Assembly: GCF_004762045.1 (NCBI RefSeq)
Contig: NZ_SJOM01000007.1
Coordinates: 1,517,672 to 1,581,671, forward strand
DNA from: Mycobacterium sp. DL99
GTDB taxonomy: Bacteria > Actinomycetota > Actinomycetes > Mycobacteriales > Mycobacteriaceae
DNA length: 64,000 nt
Reading direction: 5' to 3'
Under the pieces are notes generated by a model. It made no database searches. It saw nothing but the letters and a program-made list of their open reading frames with translations, and had not been told where the DNA came from. Positions 44,612 through 55,108 of this stretch are shown here, in pieces. Made by a program: the position numbers and the translations under genes. The number at the start of each line of letters is the position of its first letter. The first letter of the stretch is position 1.

Positions 44612-47600
44612 ATGTCGATGGAAACCCTCCGTACACCACACGTCACCCGTGGGCTCCCGACTGCCGAGCCGCCGCCCGGGGAGATGGTGATCGATGCGCC
44701 GCCCGCACTGCCTCGCCATAGCCCGGGCGGCTCGCTGACCAGGTTGTTGCCGCTGGTGCTTGTGGTGGCGATGATCGGCATGATCGCGGTGTACGTCACC
44801 TCGGGCGCGGCTGCCACCCGCGGCCCGGCGTCGACGATGTTCCCGATCATGATGGCGATGTCGGCGATCGGCACGGCCGCTTACAGTTTGAAGAGCAACG
44901 GCCGGGCTCAGCAGCTCCACCGGGACCGCTGCGAGTACCTGCGCTATCTCGACGGGATCGACGCCGCGACCGGTGAAACGGGCCGCTCGCAGTGGTTGGG
45001 GCTGCACGCGGAACATCCTGCACCCGCACGATTGTGGACACTTGCCGGTAGCGCGCAGATGTGGAAGCGCCGCCCCGGTGACCCCGGCTTCTGTGAGGTG
45101 CGGATCGGAGTGGGGGAGCGACCACTGTCCACGCGGCTGGTCGCCGGCGACACCGGCCAGGGACGCGATGTTGATCCGGTGACGGCATCGGCGCTGGCGC
45201 AACTGATCCGGCGTCGGTCGACGGTGGCCGACGTGCCGCTGACGCTGAACCTGGGCGGGCTCGGCCATGTGACTGTGGGTGGGCCGGCCGATGCGGCCCG
45301 AGCGTTGCTGCGTGCCATGATCTGCCAGCTGGCCACGGCACACAGCCCGCGACATGTCCGCATCGCCGCGGTCGTCGACGGGTCGACCGGGCGTCACTGG
45401 GAGTGGCTGAAATGGCTTGCCCACCATGGGACTCCCGATGGCCGTGGCGGGGTCACCGCGTTGCGGTTGCGCACTCTGGCAGAGTTGCCGACCGCGACGC
45501 CTCCAATGCACACCGTGGTCATCGTCGACTCTGCTTCTGCCGCACTACCTGTGCCCGGCGCCGCTGTCACGCTGCTGGTCGTTGCCGGTCCGGGTGACAT
45601 CGACACAACCGGAGCCGATCTGCATCTGGACCTGGGCCCTGAGGTGGTGCGCTGCGGTGGTGCCCCGATGCAACCCGACCAGATGAGCCAGGAGCAGGCC
45701 ATCACCTGTGCCCGCAGGCTGGCGCGCTACCGTCCGGCGCGAGAACCCGATGACTGCGGCTGGCCGGCGCTGATCGGTATCGACGATCCGGCCGCGTTGG
45801 ATCCGCTCGACACCTGGCCGGCAGCGGATCCGCAGCGGTTCCTTCGGGTTCCGGTCGGCCGGTGTGCCGACGGCACCCCGCTGCACCTCGACCTCAAGGA
45901 AGCCGCGCATGACGGCATGGGACCGCATGGGTTGTGCGTCGGGGCGACCGGGTCAGGGAAATCGGAGTTCCTGCGTACGTTGGTGCTGGGCCTGATCGCC
46001 ACGCATCCGCCCGACGCGCTCAACCTGGTCCTCGTCGACTTCAAAGGCGGGGCAACATTTCTCGGCCTGCACAAGGCGCATCACATCAGCGCGCTGATCA
46101 CCAACCTCGCTGAGGAGGCGCCGCTGGTGGCCAGGATGGCCGATGCGCTGGCCGGGGAGATGACCCGTCGTCAGGAGTTGCTCCGGGCGGCCGGGAATCT
46201 GGCCGGCATCGCCGAGTACCGGTGCCGGGGCGATCTGCCTGCGTTGCCGGCCCTGCTGATCGTGGTGGACGAGTTCTCCGAACTGCTGCAGCAGCACCCG
46301 GATTTCGCCGAATTGTTCGTGGCGATCGGCCGGCTCGGGCGATCACTGGGCATGCACCTACTGTTGGCCAGCCAGCGCCTCGACGAGGGCAGACTGCGCG
46401 GACTGGAAAGCCACCTGTCGTATCGGGTGTGCCTCAAGACGTTCTCGCCCAGCGAATCCCGATCAGTGCTCGGTATAGCCGATGCATACGAGCTGCCCAG
46501 CACCCCGGGCGCGGCCTATCTCAAGACTCCGTCCGGCGAGATCATCAGGTTTCAGACCGCATTCGTCTCAGCTGCGTGCCCAGTGCCGGAGCGGCTGCCG
46601 CGCATAACGCAGGAGGAGCTGCGGCCGCGACGATTCACCGGGGTCGGTGTGGAGACCGATCGCCGCCCGGCCGCACCGGCCACCACCACTGTGCTGCACG
46701 AGGTTGTCGGCCGGCTGGCCGGGTACGGCACCCCGGCACATCGGGTATGGCTGCCGCCGCTGCCGCCTGCCGTCCCGCTCAGCGACGTGTTGTTGTCCGA
46801 TTCCGCGCCGCTGGCGGTAGCGATCGGGCTTGTCGACTGTCCGTTCGAGCAGCGTCGGGATCGACTGATGCTCGCCCTGGGCGCCGCTCAGGGCAACGTG
46901 GCGATCGTGGGCGGTCCCCAGTCTGGAAAGACCACGGCTGCCAAGACTTTGGCGGTGGCACTGGCTGCCACGCATCGTCCCCGCGACGTGACGATCTACT
47001 GTCTGGACTTCGGCGGCGGAGCGTTGAGCGCACTACAGGTGCTGCCGCATGTCGGCGCGGTCGCCGGCCGCGCTGACACCGACCTGGTCCGGCGCACCGT
47101 GGCCGAGTTGCACGCCCTGGTCAACGCCCGCGACGCACGTTTCACCGCCCTCGGCATCGGTTCCGTGGCCGAATACCGGGAACGTCGTCGTGCGGGGGAC
47201 ATCGACGATCCGTTCGGCGATGTGTTCCTGATCATCGACGGCTGGTCGACATTCCGCGGAGAATTCGAATCTCTGGAGCCTTCGATCACCGCCCTTGCGG
47301 TGCAGGGGCTTTCGCTCGGTGTCCATGTGGTCGCGACGGCGTCGCGGTGGGCGGAGTTCCGGCCGGCGCTCAAGGACCAGCTCGGAACCCGCATCGAGTT
47401 GCGGCTCGGTGATCCGGCCGAATCCGAGATGGACCGCAAACGCGCCAGGCAACTTGCCCAGCAGGCACCGGGGCGGGGTCTGACCCGTGAGGGGCGCGAG
47501 CTGTTGATCGCACTGCCCCGGTTGGATGGCACCCCGAGCGATAGCGGGATCGGCACGGCGCTGGCAAGGATCGGGGACACCCTGCGCATCCAGTACGGGG

Positions 47601-48385
47601 ATGCCCGAGCGCCGGCGGTCCGGCTGTTGCCCGCATGCGTGCGCGAGCACGAGCTGGCCCGGGCCCCGCGGGCCCGGCCCGCGACCGACGTACTGCTGGG
47701 CCTCGGTGAACACGAACTGGCACCGGTGTTGGTCGATTTCGCCGCCCAGCCGGATCTACTGATCCTCGGAGACACCGGCTGCGGCAAGTCCACGGCGCTG
47801 CGCACCCTGTGCTGTGATCTGGTCGCCGGTAACGATCCGTCATGCGTGCAAGTGCTCATCGTGGACTTCCGGCGCGCCCTGCTGGGAGTCGTCGAATCGG
47901 AGCATCTGGCCGGGTACGCGCCCTCGACAGGGGCGCTGGACGCCGCGCTGCCGAGAGTCCTTGATGCACTGCGCGCTCGGTTGCCCGGTCCCGAGGTCAC
48001 GCAGCGGCAGCTCCGCGACCGTTCGTGGTGGAGCGGCCCGGAACTCTACGTCGTGGTCGACGACTACGACCTGGTGGCCGGTGGCGCGACGAATCCGCTT
48101 TCGCCGCTGTTGCCTTACCTGCCCCATGCCCGTGACCTCGGACTGCACCTGCTGCTGGCCCGGCGTTCCGGCGGCGCGGCGCGGGCGATGTTCGATCCGG
48201 TTTTGGCCGCCGTGAAGGACCTCGGCTGCATGGGCCTGATGATGAGTGCGAACCCGGACGACGGCGTGCTGCTGGGATCGGTACGCCCGGTTCGGCTTCC
48301 GCCCGGGCGGGGCACTCTGATCACCCGTGGGGCACCCGACCAGCTGGTGCAGGTCGTGCTGTCCGGCGCGGCGGATGCGTGGTGA
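44612..48385 (+). CDS. eccC4: ESX-4 FtsK/SpoIIIE-type ATPase EccC4
   Basis: 1257 residues. Two membrane helices near residues 45-95, a DUF linker, then three ATPase modules: Walker A GATGSGKSE near residue 443, GGPQSGKTT near 767 and GDTGCGKST near 1053. Module 1 has the strong Walker B (LLIVVDEFSEL); modules 2 and 3 are weaker, as in EccC of other ESX systems where modules 2/3 bind the substrate's signal. EccC recognises Esx dimers and drives export. A start at 44618 is also possible. It leads the plus-strand transcript to esxT. Confidence 0.95.
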   Translation: MSMETLRTPHVTRGLPTAEPPPGEMVIDAPPALPRHSPGGSLTRLLPLVLVVAMIGMIAVYVTSGAAATRGPASTMFPIMMAMSAIGTAAYSLKSNGRAQQLHRDRCEYLRYLDGIDAATGETGRSQWLGLHAEHPAPARLWTLAGSAQMWKRRPGDPGFCEVRIGVGERPLSTRLVAGDTGQGRDVDPVTASALAQLIRRRSTVADVPLTLNLGGLGHVTVGGPADAARALLRAMICQLATAHSPRHVRIAAVVDGSTGRHWEWLKWLAHHGTPDGRGGVTALRLRTLAELPTATPPMHTVVIVDSASAALPVPGAAVTLLVVAGPGDIDTTGADLHLDLGPEVVRCGGAPMQPDQMSQEQAITCARRLARYRPAREPDDCGWPALIGIDDPAALDPLDTWPAADPQRFLRVPVGRCADGTPLHLDLKEAAHDGMGPHGLCVGATGSGKSEFLRTLVLGLIATHPPDALNLVLVDFKGGATFLGLHKAHHISALITNLAEEAPLVARMADALAGEMTRRQELLRAAGNLAGIAEYRCRGDLPALPALLIVVDEFSELLQQHPDFAELFVAIGRLGRSLGMHLLLASQRLDEGRLRGLESHLSYRVCLKTFSPSESRSVLGIADAYELPSTPGAAYLKTPSGEIIRFQTAFVSAACPVPERLPRITQEELRPRRFTGVGVETDRRPAAPATTTVLHEVVGRLAGYGTPAHRVWLPPLPPAVPLSDVLLSDSAPLAVAIGLVDCPFEQRRDRLMLALGAAQGNVAIVGGPQSGKTTAAKTLAVALAATHRPRDVTIYCLDFGGGALSALQVLPHVGAVAGRADTDLVRRTVAELHALVNARDARFTALGIGSVAEYRERRRAGDIDDPFGDVFLIIDGWSTFRGEFESLEPSITALAVQGLSLGVHVVATASRWAEFRPALKDQLGTRIELRLGDPAESEMDRKRARQLAQQAPGRGLTREGRELLIALPRLDGTPSDSGIGTALARIGDTLRIQYGDARAPAVRLLPACVREHELARAPRARPATDVLLGLGEHELAPVLVDFAAQPDLLILGDTGCGKSTALRTLCCDLVAGNDPSCVQVLIVDFRRALLGVVESEHLAGYAPSTGALDAALPRVLDALRARLPGPEVTQRQLRDRSWWSGPELYVVVDDYDLVAGGATNPLSPLLPYLPHARDLGLHLLLARRSGGAARAMFDPVLAAVKDLGCMGLMMSANPDDGVLLGSVRPVRLPPGRGTLITRGAPDQLVQVVLSGAADAW

Positions 48386-49536
48386 CATTGACCATCGTCG
48401 AGGTGGGTCCGGTGACCGTGCGCGGACCCGGGCCGCGCTCGGACCTGGCCGGGGTCGCAGTGGCCGCCGTCGACGACGAGATCACCCTGGTCGACGACGA
48501 ACCGTTTGCGGTGTCGGACCTGTGGGCCGATGTGCTCGCCGCCGCAGCGGCGGGGGCGCGGAACCTCACCCTGGTGTGCCCGACCTGGTGGACCGCCGAT
48601 CGTTGTGACCGGGTGCGGGGCGCTGCCGCCGCTTCCGGTGCAGAAGTTGTTGTGATGCAGCGGGTTCAGGCCGTGGGCGCGACGCTGACAGGTGCATCCT
48701 GGGTCGTCGTGGAGATCGCCGACGAGGTCATCGTGGTGTCGGGCGCCCCTGCCGGAGGCGTGACACTCGCCCGCCACGCCGAGGGTGACGTGGATCCGGA
48801 GGCGGTGGTACGCGCAGTGATTGCGATCGCCGGGGCATCGGTTGAGGTTGCCGTCGATGCACCGGTGGATGTCGCCGGAGCGGTGACATTGGGTAACGCG
48901 GTGATGTCCGGACTACGCCGTCGCGGTGCGTTGGTCACCCTGGCCGACAGCCGGACGTGGCGTGACGCCCTCGTCGTCCCGGATCCCCCGGCCGCCGCCG
49001 TTTCGGTCGGCACGCGGGTGCGGCCGGGCCGGGTCGCGATCGGCGCGGCAGCGGTTCTGGCGGCGGTGCTAGGCGCAATCTCGTTCGTCGCTCGCGGCGG
49101 GCCGGCGGACGACGTGGCGTTGACGGTCCTCGCCGAAGGCCGGGTTGGCGTGCAGATCCCCACCGGATGGGATGTACAGCGGGTCACCGATGGGCCGGGA
49201 TCGGCTCGGGTTCAGGTGGTTTCGCCGACCGACCCGCAGCTGATGATTCACCTGACCCAGTCCGGCATCGGGGACGGCGCGGTGGCGGACACTCTGCAGC
49301 GGGCTCTGCAGGAGCAGCCTGCCGGGATCTTCGTCGACTTCGATCCGTCAGCGGTCGTCGCGGCGCGTCCGGCGGTCAGCTACCGAGAGATCCGTGACGG
49401 CCGGGAGATCCGGTGGGCGGTGTTTGTCGACGGTGGGGTACGGATCGCGATCGGGTGCCAGAGTGCACCGGGGCAGGCCGAGGCCGTGCGGCCGGCGTGC
49501 GAGGCAGCCGTCCGTTCGGCGCACGCGGCGTTCTAG
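48379..49536 (+). CDS. Type VII secretion-associated protein (Rv3446c-like, TIGR03931-type)
   Basis: 385 residues; GTG at 48379 or 48382, the latter in a GTGA overlap with eccC4. The N-terminal half is an actin/Hsp70-like nucleotide-binding shape (TIVEVGPVTVRGPG, EITLVDDEPFAVSDLW), followed by a single membrane segment (VAIGAAAVLAAVLGAISFVA) and an extracytoplasmic domain (VGVQIPTGWDVQRV, VVSPTDPQLMIHL). The position between eccC4 and esxU matches the M. tuberculosis order. Its role in ESX-4 is not established. Confidence 0.85.
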   Translation: MVTLTIVEVGPVTVRGPGPRSDLAGVAVAAVDDEITLVDDEPFAVSDLWADVLAAAAAGARNLTLVCPTWWTADRCDRVRGAAAASGAEVVVMQRVQAVGATLTGASWVVVEIADEVIVVSGAPAGGVTLARHAEGDVDPEAVVRAVIAIAGASVEVAVDAPVDVAGAVTLGNAVMSGLRRRGALVTLADSRTWRDALVVPDPPAAAVSVGTRVRPGRVAIGAAAVLAAVLGAISFVARGGPADDVALTVLAEGRVGVQIPTGWDVQRVTDGPGSARVQVVSPTDPQLMIHLTQSGIGDGAVADTLQRALQEQPAGIFVDFDPSAVVAARPAVSYREIRDGREIRWAVFVDGGVRIAIGCQSAPGQAEAVRPACEAAVRSAHAAF

Positions 49537-49614
49537 AAATCGGGTGGAACCGAACCGGCCCGTGCTGCGTCGAATTGTTATATCCCGCAAGACAAGACCG
49601 GAGGGGCAGGGAAC

Positions 49615-49938
49615 ATGTCACCAGGACTGACGGGGCCGTTGGGCACCGACTTCGAGGTAATGACGAGAGTTGCCGGCCGGATCGACGTCCTCAACGACGA
49701 CGTCCGGGCCATGCTGCAGACGTTCATCGGGAAGATGGGCAGTGTGCCACCGTCGGTATGGGGCGGGGTGGCTGCTGTGCGCTTTCGCGACGTCGTCGAC
49801 CGCTGGAACGGCGAATCGCTGACCCTGTACTCAACACTGGGCCGCATCGCCGAGACCATCCGGACCAATGAGCGCACGTTGCGCGGCGCCGCCGACGCAC
49901 ACGCCCAGCGGCTCGGCACCATCGGCGACGGAATCTGA
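49615..49938 (+). CDS. esxU: ESX-4 substrate EsxU (WXG100)
   Basis: 107 residues. Helical hairpin with the WXG motif (VPPSVWGGVAAVRFRDVVDRW) near the centre, typical of Esx proteins about 100 long. The opening MSPGLTGPLGTDFEVMTRVA is unlike most Esx starts. It is expected to dimerise with the EsxT product and be exported by ESX-4. The adjacent genes, order and size correspond to Rv3445c. Confidence 0.9.
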   Translation: MSPGLTGPLGTDFEVMTRVAGRIDVLNDDVRAMLQTFIGKMGSVPPSVWGGVAAVRFRDVVDRWNGESLTLYSTLGRIAETIRTNERTLRGAADAHAQRLGTIGDGI

Positions 49939-49950
49939 TCGGCGTCGACG

Positions 49951-50247
49951 ATGGATCACGTGCTGTCCTACGACTTCGGCGAGATCGAGTACTCGGTGCG
50001 CCAGGAGATCCACACCACCTCGAGCCGGTTCAACGCCGCTCTCGACGAGTTGCGTTCGCAGATCGAGCCTCTGCAGCAGGTCTGGACCCGTGAGGCGGCG
50101 CAGGCCTATACCATCGAGCAGGCCCGGTGGAACCGGGCGGCTGCGGCACTCAACGAGATCCTGTTCTCCCTGGGCAATGCGGTGCGTGACGGTGCCGACG
50201 AGGTGGCCGCCACCGACCGCAGTGCTGCCAACGCGTGGGGTGTCTGA
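49951..50247 (+). CDS. esxT: ESX-4 substrate EsxT (WXG100-like)
   Basis: 98 residues. Starts MDHVLSYDFGEIEYSVRQEIHTTSSRFNAALDELRSQIEPLQQVWTREAAQAY; the turn reads WTR instead of WXG, as in M. tuberculosis EsxT. The C-terminal part is a single long helix. It lies 12 bases after esxU, so they form a co-translated pair. A very strong terminator follows. Confidence 0.92.
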   Translation: MDHVLSYDFGEIEYSVRQEIHTTSSRFNAALDELRSQIEPLQQVWTREAAQAYTIEQARWNRAAAALNEILFSLGNAVRDGADEVAATDRSAANAWGV

Positions 50248-50267
50248 CCCGCCACCCCAGAAGACAT

Positions 50268-50308
50268 GTGCGGCCCCGCCCGGTGGAGAGGACCGGGCGG
50301 GGCCGCAC
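50268..50308. terminator. Strong bidirectional hairpin between esxT and rhlE
   Basis: Arms GTGCGGCCCCGCCCGGT and ACCGGGCGGGGCCGCAC, 17 bp perfect, seven-base loop, followed by ACTTTCGT on the plus strand. It sits between convergent transcripts and is well placed to isolate ESX-4 from the helicase gene. Confidence 0.85.
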
Positions 50309-50326
50309 ACTTTCGTCTGGTTCGGG

Positions 50327-51763
50327 CTAGCGACTCGAGCCCGAGTCGCGACGGGGACGCCGGGGTCCGCCACCGCGCTGCTGTCCGCCGGCACCGGCAC
50401 CGGACCCGGACCGCGCCGACGGGGCACCGCCATTGCGGGAAGCGGAACCGTTGGGGCGGCTGCGGCGCTGCTGCTGACCCGACTTGCCCGGCTGTCCGGA
50501 CCTGTTGCCCTGGCGCCGCGGCGCCGGAGCGGCCTGGGCGACCGGCTCGGGACGGATCGGGTCACCGAAAACGCGGTCGCCGGGGGCGATCTCGCGGAGC
50601 ACCGGATGATCGGTGCTGTTCACGCGGGTGATCGTGGGCTTGACCCCGGCCTTTTTGGTCAGGGTGCGTACATCGGAAACCTGCGCGTCGTGCATGAGGG
50701 TCACCACGGTGCCCTCGTTCCCGGCGCGGGCCGTGCGACCGGACCGGTGCAGGTAAGCCTTGTGCTCGACCGGCGGGTCGGCGTGCACCACGAGGCTGAC
50801 GTCGTCGACGTGGATGCCGCGGGCGGCGATGTCGGTGGCCACCAGCACTGCCGCCGATCCGTCGGAGAACGCCGTCAGGTTGCGGGTGCGGGCATTCTGA
50901 GACAGGTTGCCGTGCAGCTCAACTGCCGACACGCCACGCGAATTGAGCTGACGGGTCAGGTTTTTCGCGCCGTGCTTGGTGCGGGCGAAGACGATGGTGC
51001 GGCCCGGGGCGGCAGCCAGATCGGCAACCACGTTGACCCGTGCGGCGTTGTCCACGTGCAGCACGTGGTGCACCATCGCGGTCACCGGGGACTGTGCCGA
51101 ATCGACACTGTGCACCACGGGGTCGTGCAGGTAGCGCTTGACCAGCACGTCGACCCCGGCATCGAGGGTGGCCGAGAACAGCAGGCGCTGGCAGTTTTTC
51201 GGGGTGCGGTCCAGCAGTCGCTTCACGCCGGGCAGGAAGCCGAGGTCGGCCATGTGGTCGGCCTCGTCGAGCACGGTGATCTCGACCGCGGACAGGTCGG
51301 CGTGGCCGGACCGCATGTGGTCTTCGAGCCGGCCCGGGCAGGCGATCACGATGTCCACGCCGCCCCGCAGCGCGGAGATCTGCGGGTTGGCGCCCACGCC
51401 ACCGAAGATGTTGACCGACCGCAGACCGGTGGCCTTGGCCAGCGGGGCCAGCGAGGCTTCGATCTGGGTGACCAGTTCGCGGGTGGGAGCCAGGATCAGC
51501 GCGCGAGGCCGGTTCGGTGCCCGGCGGGTGCCGCTGGTCGCCAACCGCGCCACCAGGGGCAACAGGAACGCGTAGGTCTTGCCGGAGCCGGTCCGGCCGC
51601 GGCCGAGGACGTCACGGCCTTTGAGTGAGTCAGGCAGGGTCGCGGCCTGGATCGGGAACGGGGTCTGGACCCCGCTCGAGGCCAGGGTCGCGACGATCTC
51701 GGCGGGCAGGCCGAGTTCGGCGAATGTGGGCACAGCGGTGCCAGGGGTTTCTTGGACAGACAA
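50327..51763 (-). CDS. rhlE: DEAD-box RNA helicase, RhlE-type
   Basis: 478 residues from a TTG at 51763, chosen because GGAG stands about eight bases before it and the family begins with FAELGLP nearby. Motifs in order: TPFPIQAATLP (Q), GRTGSGKT (I), APTREL (Ia), TVLDEADH (II, with Asp-Glu-Ala-Asp), FSATL (III), TIVFARTKHG (IV), TDIAARGI (V), HRSGRTARAG (VI). The last 80 residues are a disordered Gly/Arg/Gln/Ser-rich tail. Likely acts in RNA folding or turnover. Fast-growing mycobacteria are reported to carry a helicase here. Confidence 0.93.
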   Translation of the reverse strand: MSVQETPGTAVPTFAELGLPAEIVATLASSGVQTPFPIQAATLPDSLKGRDVLGRGRTGSGKTYAFLLPLVARLATSGTRRAPNRPRALILAPTRELVTQIEASLAPLAKATGLRSVNIFGGVGANPQISALRGGVDIVIACPGRLEDHMRSGHADLSAVEITVLDEADHMADLGFLPGVKRLLDRTPKNCQRLLFSATLDAGVDVLVKRYLHDPVVHSVDSAQSPVTAMVHHVLHVDNAARVNVVADLAAAPGRTIVFARTKHGAKNLTRQLNSRGVSAVELHGNLSQNARTRNLTAFSDGSAAVLVATDIAARGIHVDDVSLVVHADPPVEHKAYLHRSGRTARAGNEGTVVTLMHDAQVSDVRTLTKKAGVKPTITRVNSTDHPVLREIAPGDRVFGDPIRPEPVAQAAPAPRRQGNRSGQPGKSGQQQRRSRPNGSASRNGGAPSARSGSGAGAGGQQRGGGPRRPRRDSGSSR

Positions 51764-52054
51764 AATGAAAGCTCCGAAAATAGAGGGCGGTCGTCCTGCC
51801 CGGCGCGAGTGATATCTCGCGGCGCTCGGTGTGACGATCGAGAAGGCGGCAAAGGCAGAACAGACAAGCCGCCGTGCCCCAACTATACGGGTAGCGGGGT
51901 GGATTCCCCGATTTCTGCTGGTTGACCTACCGGTGGTATCCATCACAGGTCGGGCTGGTCAACTATCCTGGCGGTTACGCGTGAATGCCATGTCAATGGC
52001 CCGACGCCGGGAGAGATGATCGCCGTGGCCGCATCGAGGAACGCGGGAGGCCGG

Positions 52055-53320
52055 ATGTCTGCCCGGGCACTGCCCGCGAAGGTGCGCGCTATCCATGACC
52101 TGTTCATCGACGGCCAGGTGGACGCGGATTCCCTGGATTCCACCCCGGTGCGCCGCGTCATCATGGAGAGCTGGCAACGCAGCCTGGCCACTGGCGTCGA
52201 CCCCGATCTGGGCACCCGGGCGGCCGCCGCGGCGGCCGCATTGACCGAATTGCGCAACACGCATCCGCTCGCGCCCACCCTGCCGCTGATCCGTCGCCTG
52301 CTGGTCGACGACGCCGTCGGTGCCGGGGTGGTGGTGGCGATCACTGCGGCCGACGGCACCCTGCTGTGGGTCGAGGGAGATCCGGGCGTACGCCGCAAGG
52401 CCGAGGCGATGAACTTCGTGCCCGGCTCGGACTGGAGCGAGCGGGCGGCCGGGACCAACGCGCCGGGCACCGCGCTGGCGCTGGACCGTGAACTGCAGAT
52501 CCTCGGGTCCGAACACTTTTCCCGCACCGTGCACTCGTGGAGTTGCACCGCGGTGCCCGTCCACGACCCAGCGACCGGGGTGCTGCTGGGCGCCATCGAC
52601 CTGACCGGCGGGTCCGCCGTGGCGACGCCGCAGACATTGGCGCTGGTCAGGGCCACCGCCGTCGCGGTCGAGAACCAGCTGGCCCTGCTGCGGCTGACCG
52701 GGCCCGTCGCACCGTCCGCCCCCGAGGGGGCACGGTTGACGGTGCTGGGCGCCGACCGCCCGCGCTGGCAGGTGACCGACGCCGCGGGCCGGCCCGAATC
52801 CAGCGGGCTGACCGGGCGGCACGCCGACATCCTGGTCCTGCTGATCCGGCACCCCGAGGGGCTCAGCGCCGATCACCTGGCCATGCTGCTCGACGACAAG
52901 GACCTCGATGTGGTCACCGTGCGGGCCGAGGTGTCGCGGCTGCGGCGGGTCATCGGCAGCACCTACATCGAGTCGCGGCCGTACCGGCTGATGGCCCCGG
53001 TGGCCAGCGACATGGGCGACGTTTCCGACGCGCTGGAGGCCGGGAACGTCTCGGCCGCCCTGGACGCGTACACCGGGGCGCTGTTGCCGCAATCGGTCTC
53101 ACCTGCCATCGCGCGGCTGCGCACCGAGCTGAGTGCCAGCCTGCGCGAAGCGGTGCTGGCCGGGGGCAGCCTGAGCCTGCTGCGGCGCTGGTTGGGGCTG
53201 CCCGACGGCCGTGACGACCGGCAGGGTTGGCGGGTGCTGCACGACCATCCCGAGGCCGACCCGCTGGCGCGGGCGCAGGCCCGCGGTCACCTGGCGGGAA
53301 TCGACTCCGAACTGGCCTGA
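52055..53320 (+). CDS. GAF-domain/SARP-like transcriptional regulator of the ethanolamine cluster
   Basis: 421 residues from the ATG at 52055 (GGGAGG close upstream); an ATG at 52016 is possible. The N-terminal half (SWQRSLATGVDPD, LLVDDAVGAGVVVAITAADGTLLWVEGD, GSDWSERAAGTNAPGTALAL) is the sensor region of AcoR-type activators. It lacks the AAA+ and sigma-54 domains of AcoR. Instead residues about 255-330 form a winged-helix-like region (ILVLLIRHPEGLSADHLAMLL) followed by a BTAD-like helical part (ALDAYTGALLP). Its position just upstream of the aldehyde dehydrogenase suggests it activates that operon. Confidence 0.7.
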   Translation: MSARALPAKVRAIHDLFIDGQVDADSLDSTPVRRVIMESWQRSLATGVDPDLGTRAAAAAAALTELRNTHPLAPTLPLIRRLLVDDAVGAGVVVAITAADGTLLWVEGDPGVRRKAEAMNFVPGSDWSERAAGTNAPGTALALDRELQILGSEHFSRTVHSWSCTAVPVHDPATGVLLGAIDLTGGSAVATPQTLALVRATAVAVENQLALLRLTGPVAPSAPEGARLTVLGADRPRWQVTDAAGRPESSGLTGRHADILVLLIRHPEGLSADHLAMLLDDKDLDVVTVRAEVSRLRRVIGSTYIESRPYRLMAPVASDMGDVSDALEAGNVSAALDAYTGALLPQSVSPAIARLRTELSASLREAVLAGGSLSLLRRWLGLPDGRDDRQGWRVLHDHPEADPLARAQARGHLAGIDSELA

Positions 53321-53337
53321 TCCGGTCCACGGGCCGT

Positions 53338-53376
53338 GTGCAACGTTGCTTTTGATCAGTGCAACTGTGCTGCAAC
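53338..53376 (+). promoter_or_regulatory. Triple TGCAAC motif upstream of the aldehyde dehydrogenase gene
   Basis: TGCAAC occurs at 53339, 53360 and 53371, and the first copy is also half of a perfect palindrome GCAACGTTGC (53340-53349). The array begins 17 bases after the regulator's stop and ends about 60 bases before the dehydrogenase ATG, a fitting place for an activator site. Candidate binding site for the GAF regulator. Confidence 0.45.
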
Positions 53377-53436
53377 CTACTGCTGACTACCTTTAGTGAT
53401 GACCGACACATCTGGTGTCCGATGCAGGAGATTGCC

Positions 53437-54960
<1,524 letters not shown>

Positions 54961-55007
54961 GCCGTCAGGTCGACGGGTCAGGCCCGGAAAGGTCGTCATG
55001 CTGCCGC

Positions 55008-55041
55008 GCTGGCAGCGCCGGTACGTGCCGGTGCTGCCAGC
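55008..55041 (+). other. 14-bp hairpin between the aldehyde and alcohol dehydrogenase genes
   Basis: GCTGGCAGCGCCGG (55008-55021) pairs with CCGGTGCTGCCAGC (55028-55041) with one G-T pair and a six-base loop. An A-rich stretch follows, not a T tract. It may be an mRNA processing/stabilising structure that sets different levels of the two enzymes. Confidence 0.65.
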
Positions 55042-55108
55042 GGATCGGATAACCGAATAACAACAAAAAACGGCTGCCAGCAACACCTTTCAACGATGGG
55101 ACCGACTC

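Noticed and set aside
49868..51628. Plus-strand frame reaching from esxU into the helicase gene
   Set aside because: Crosses a strong terminator and is antisense to helicase motifs.
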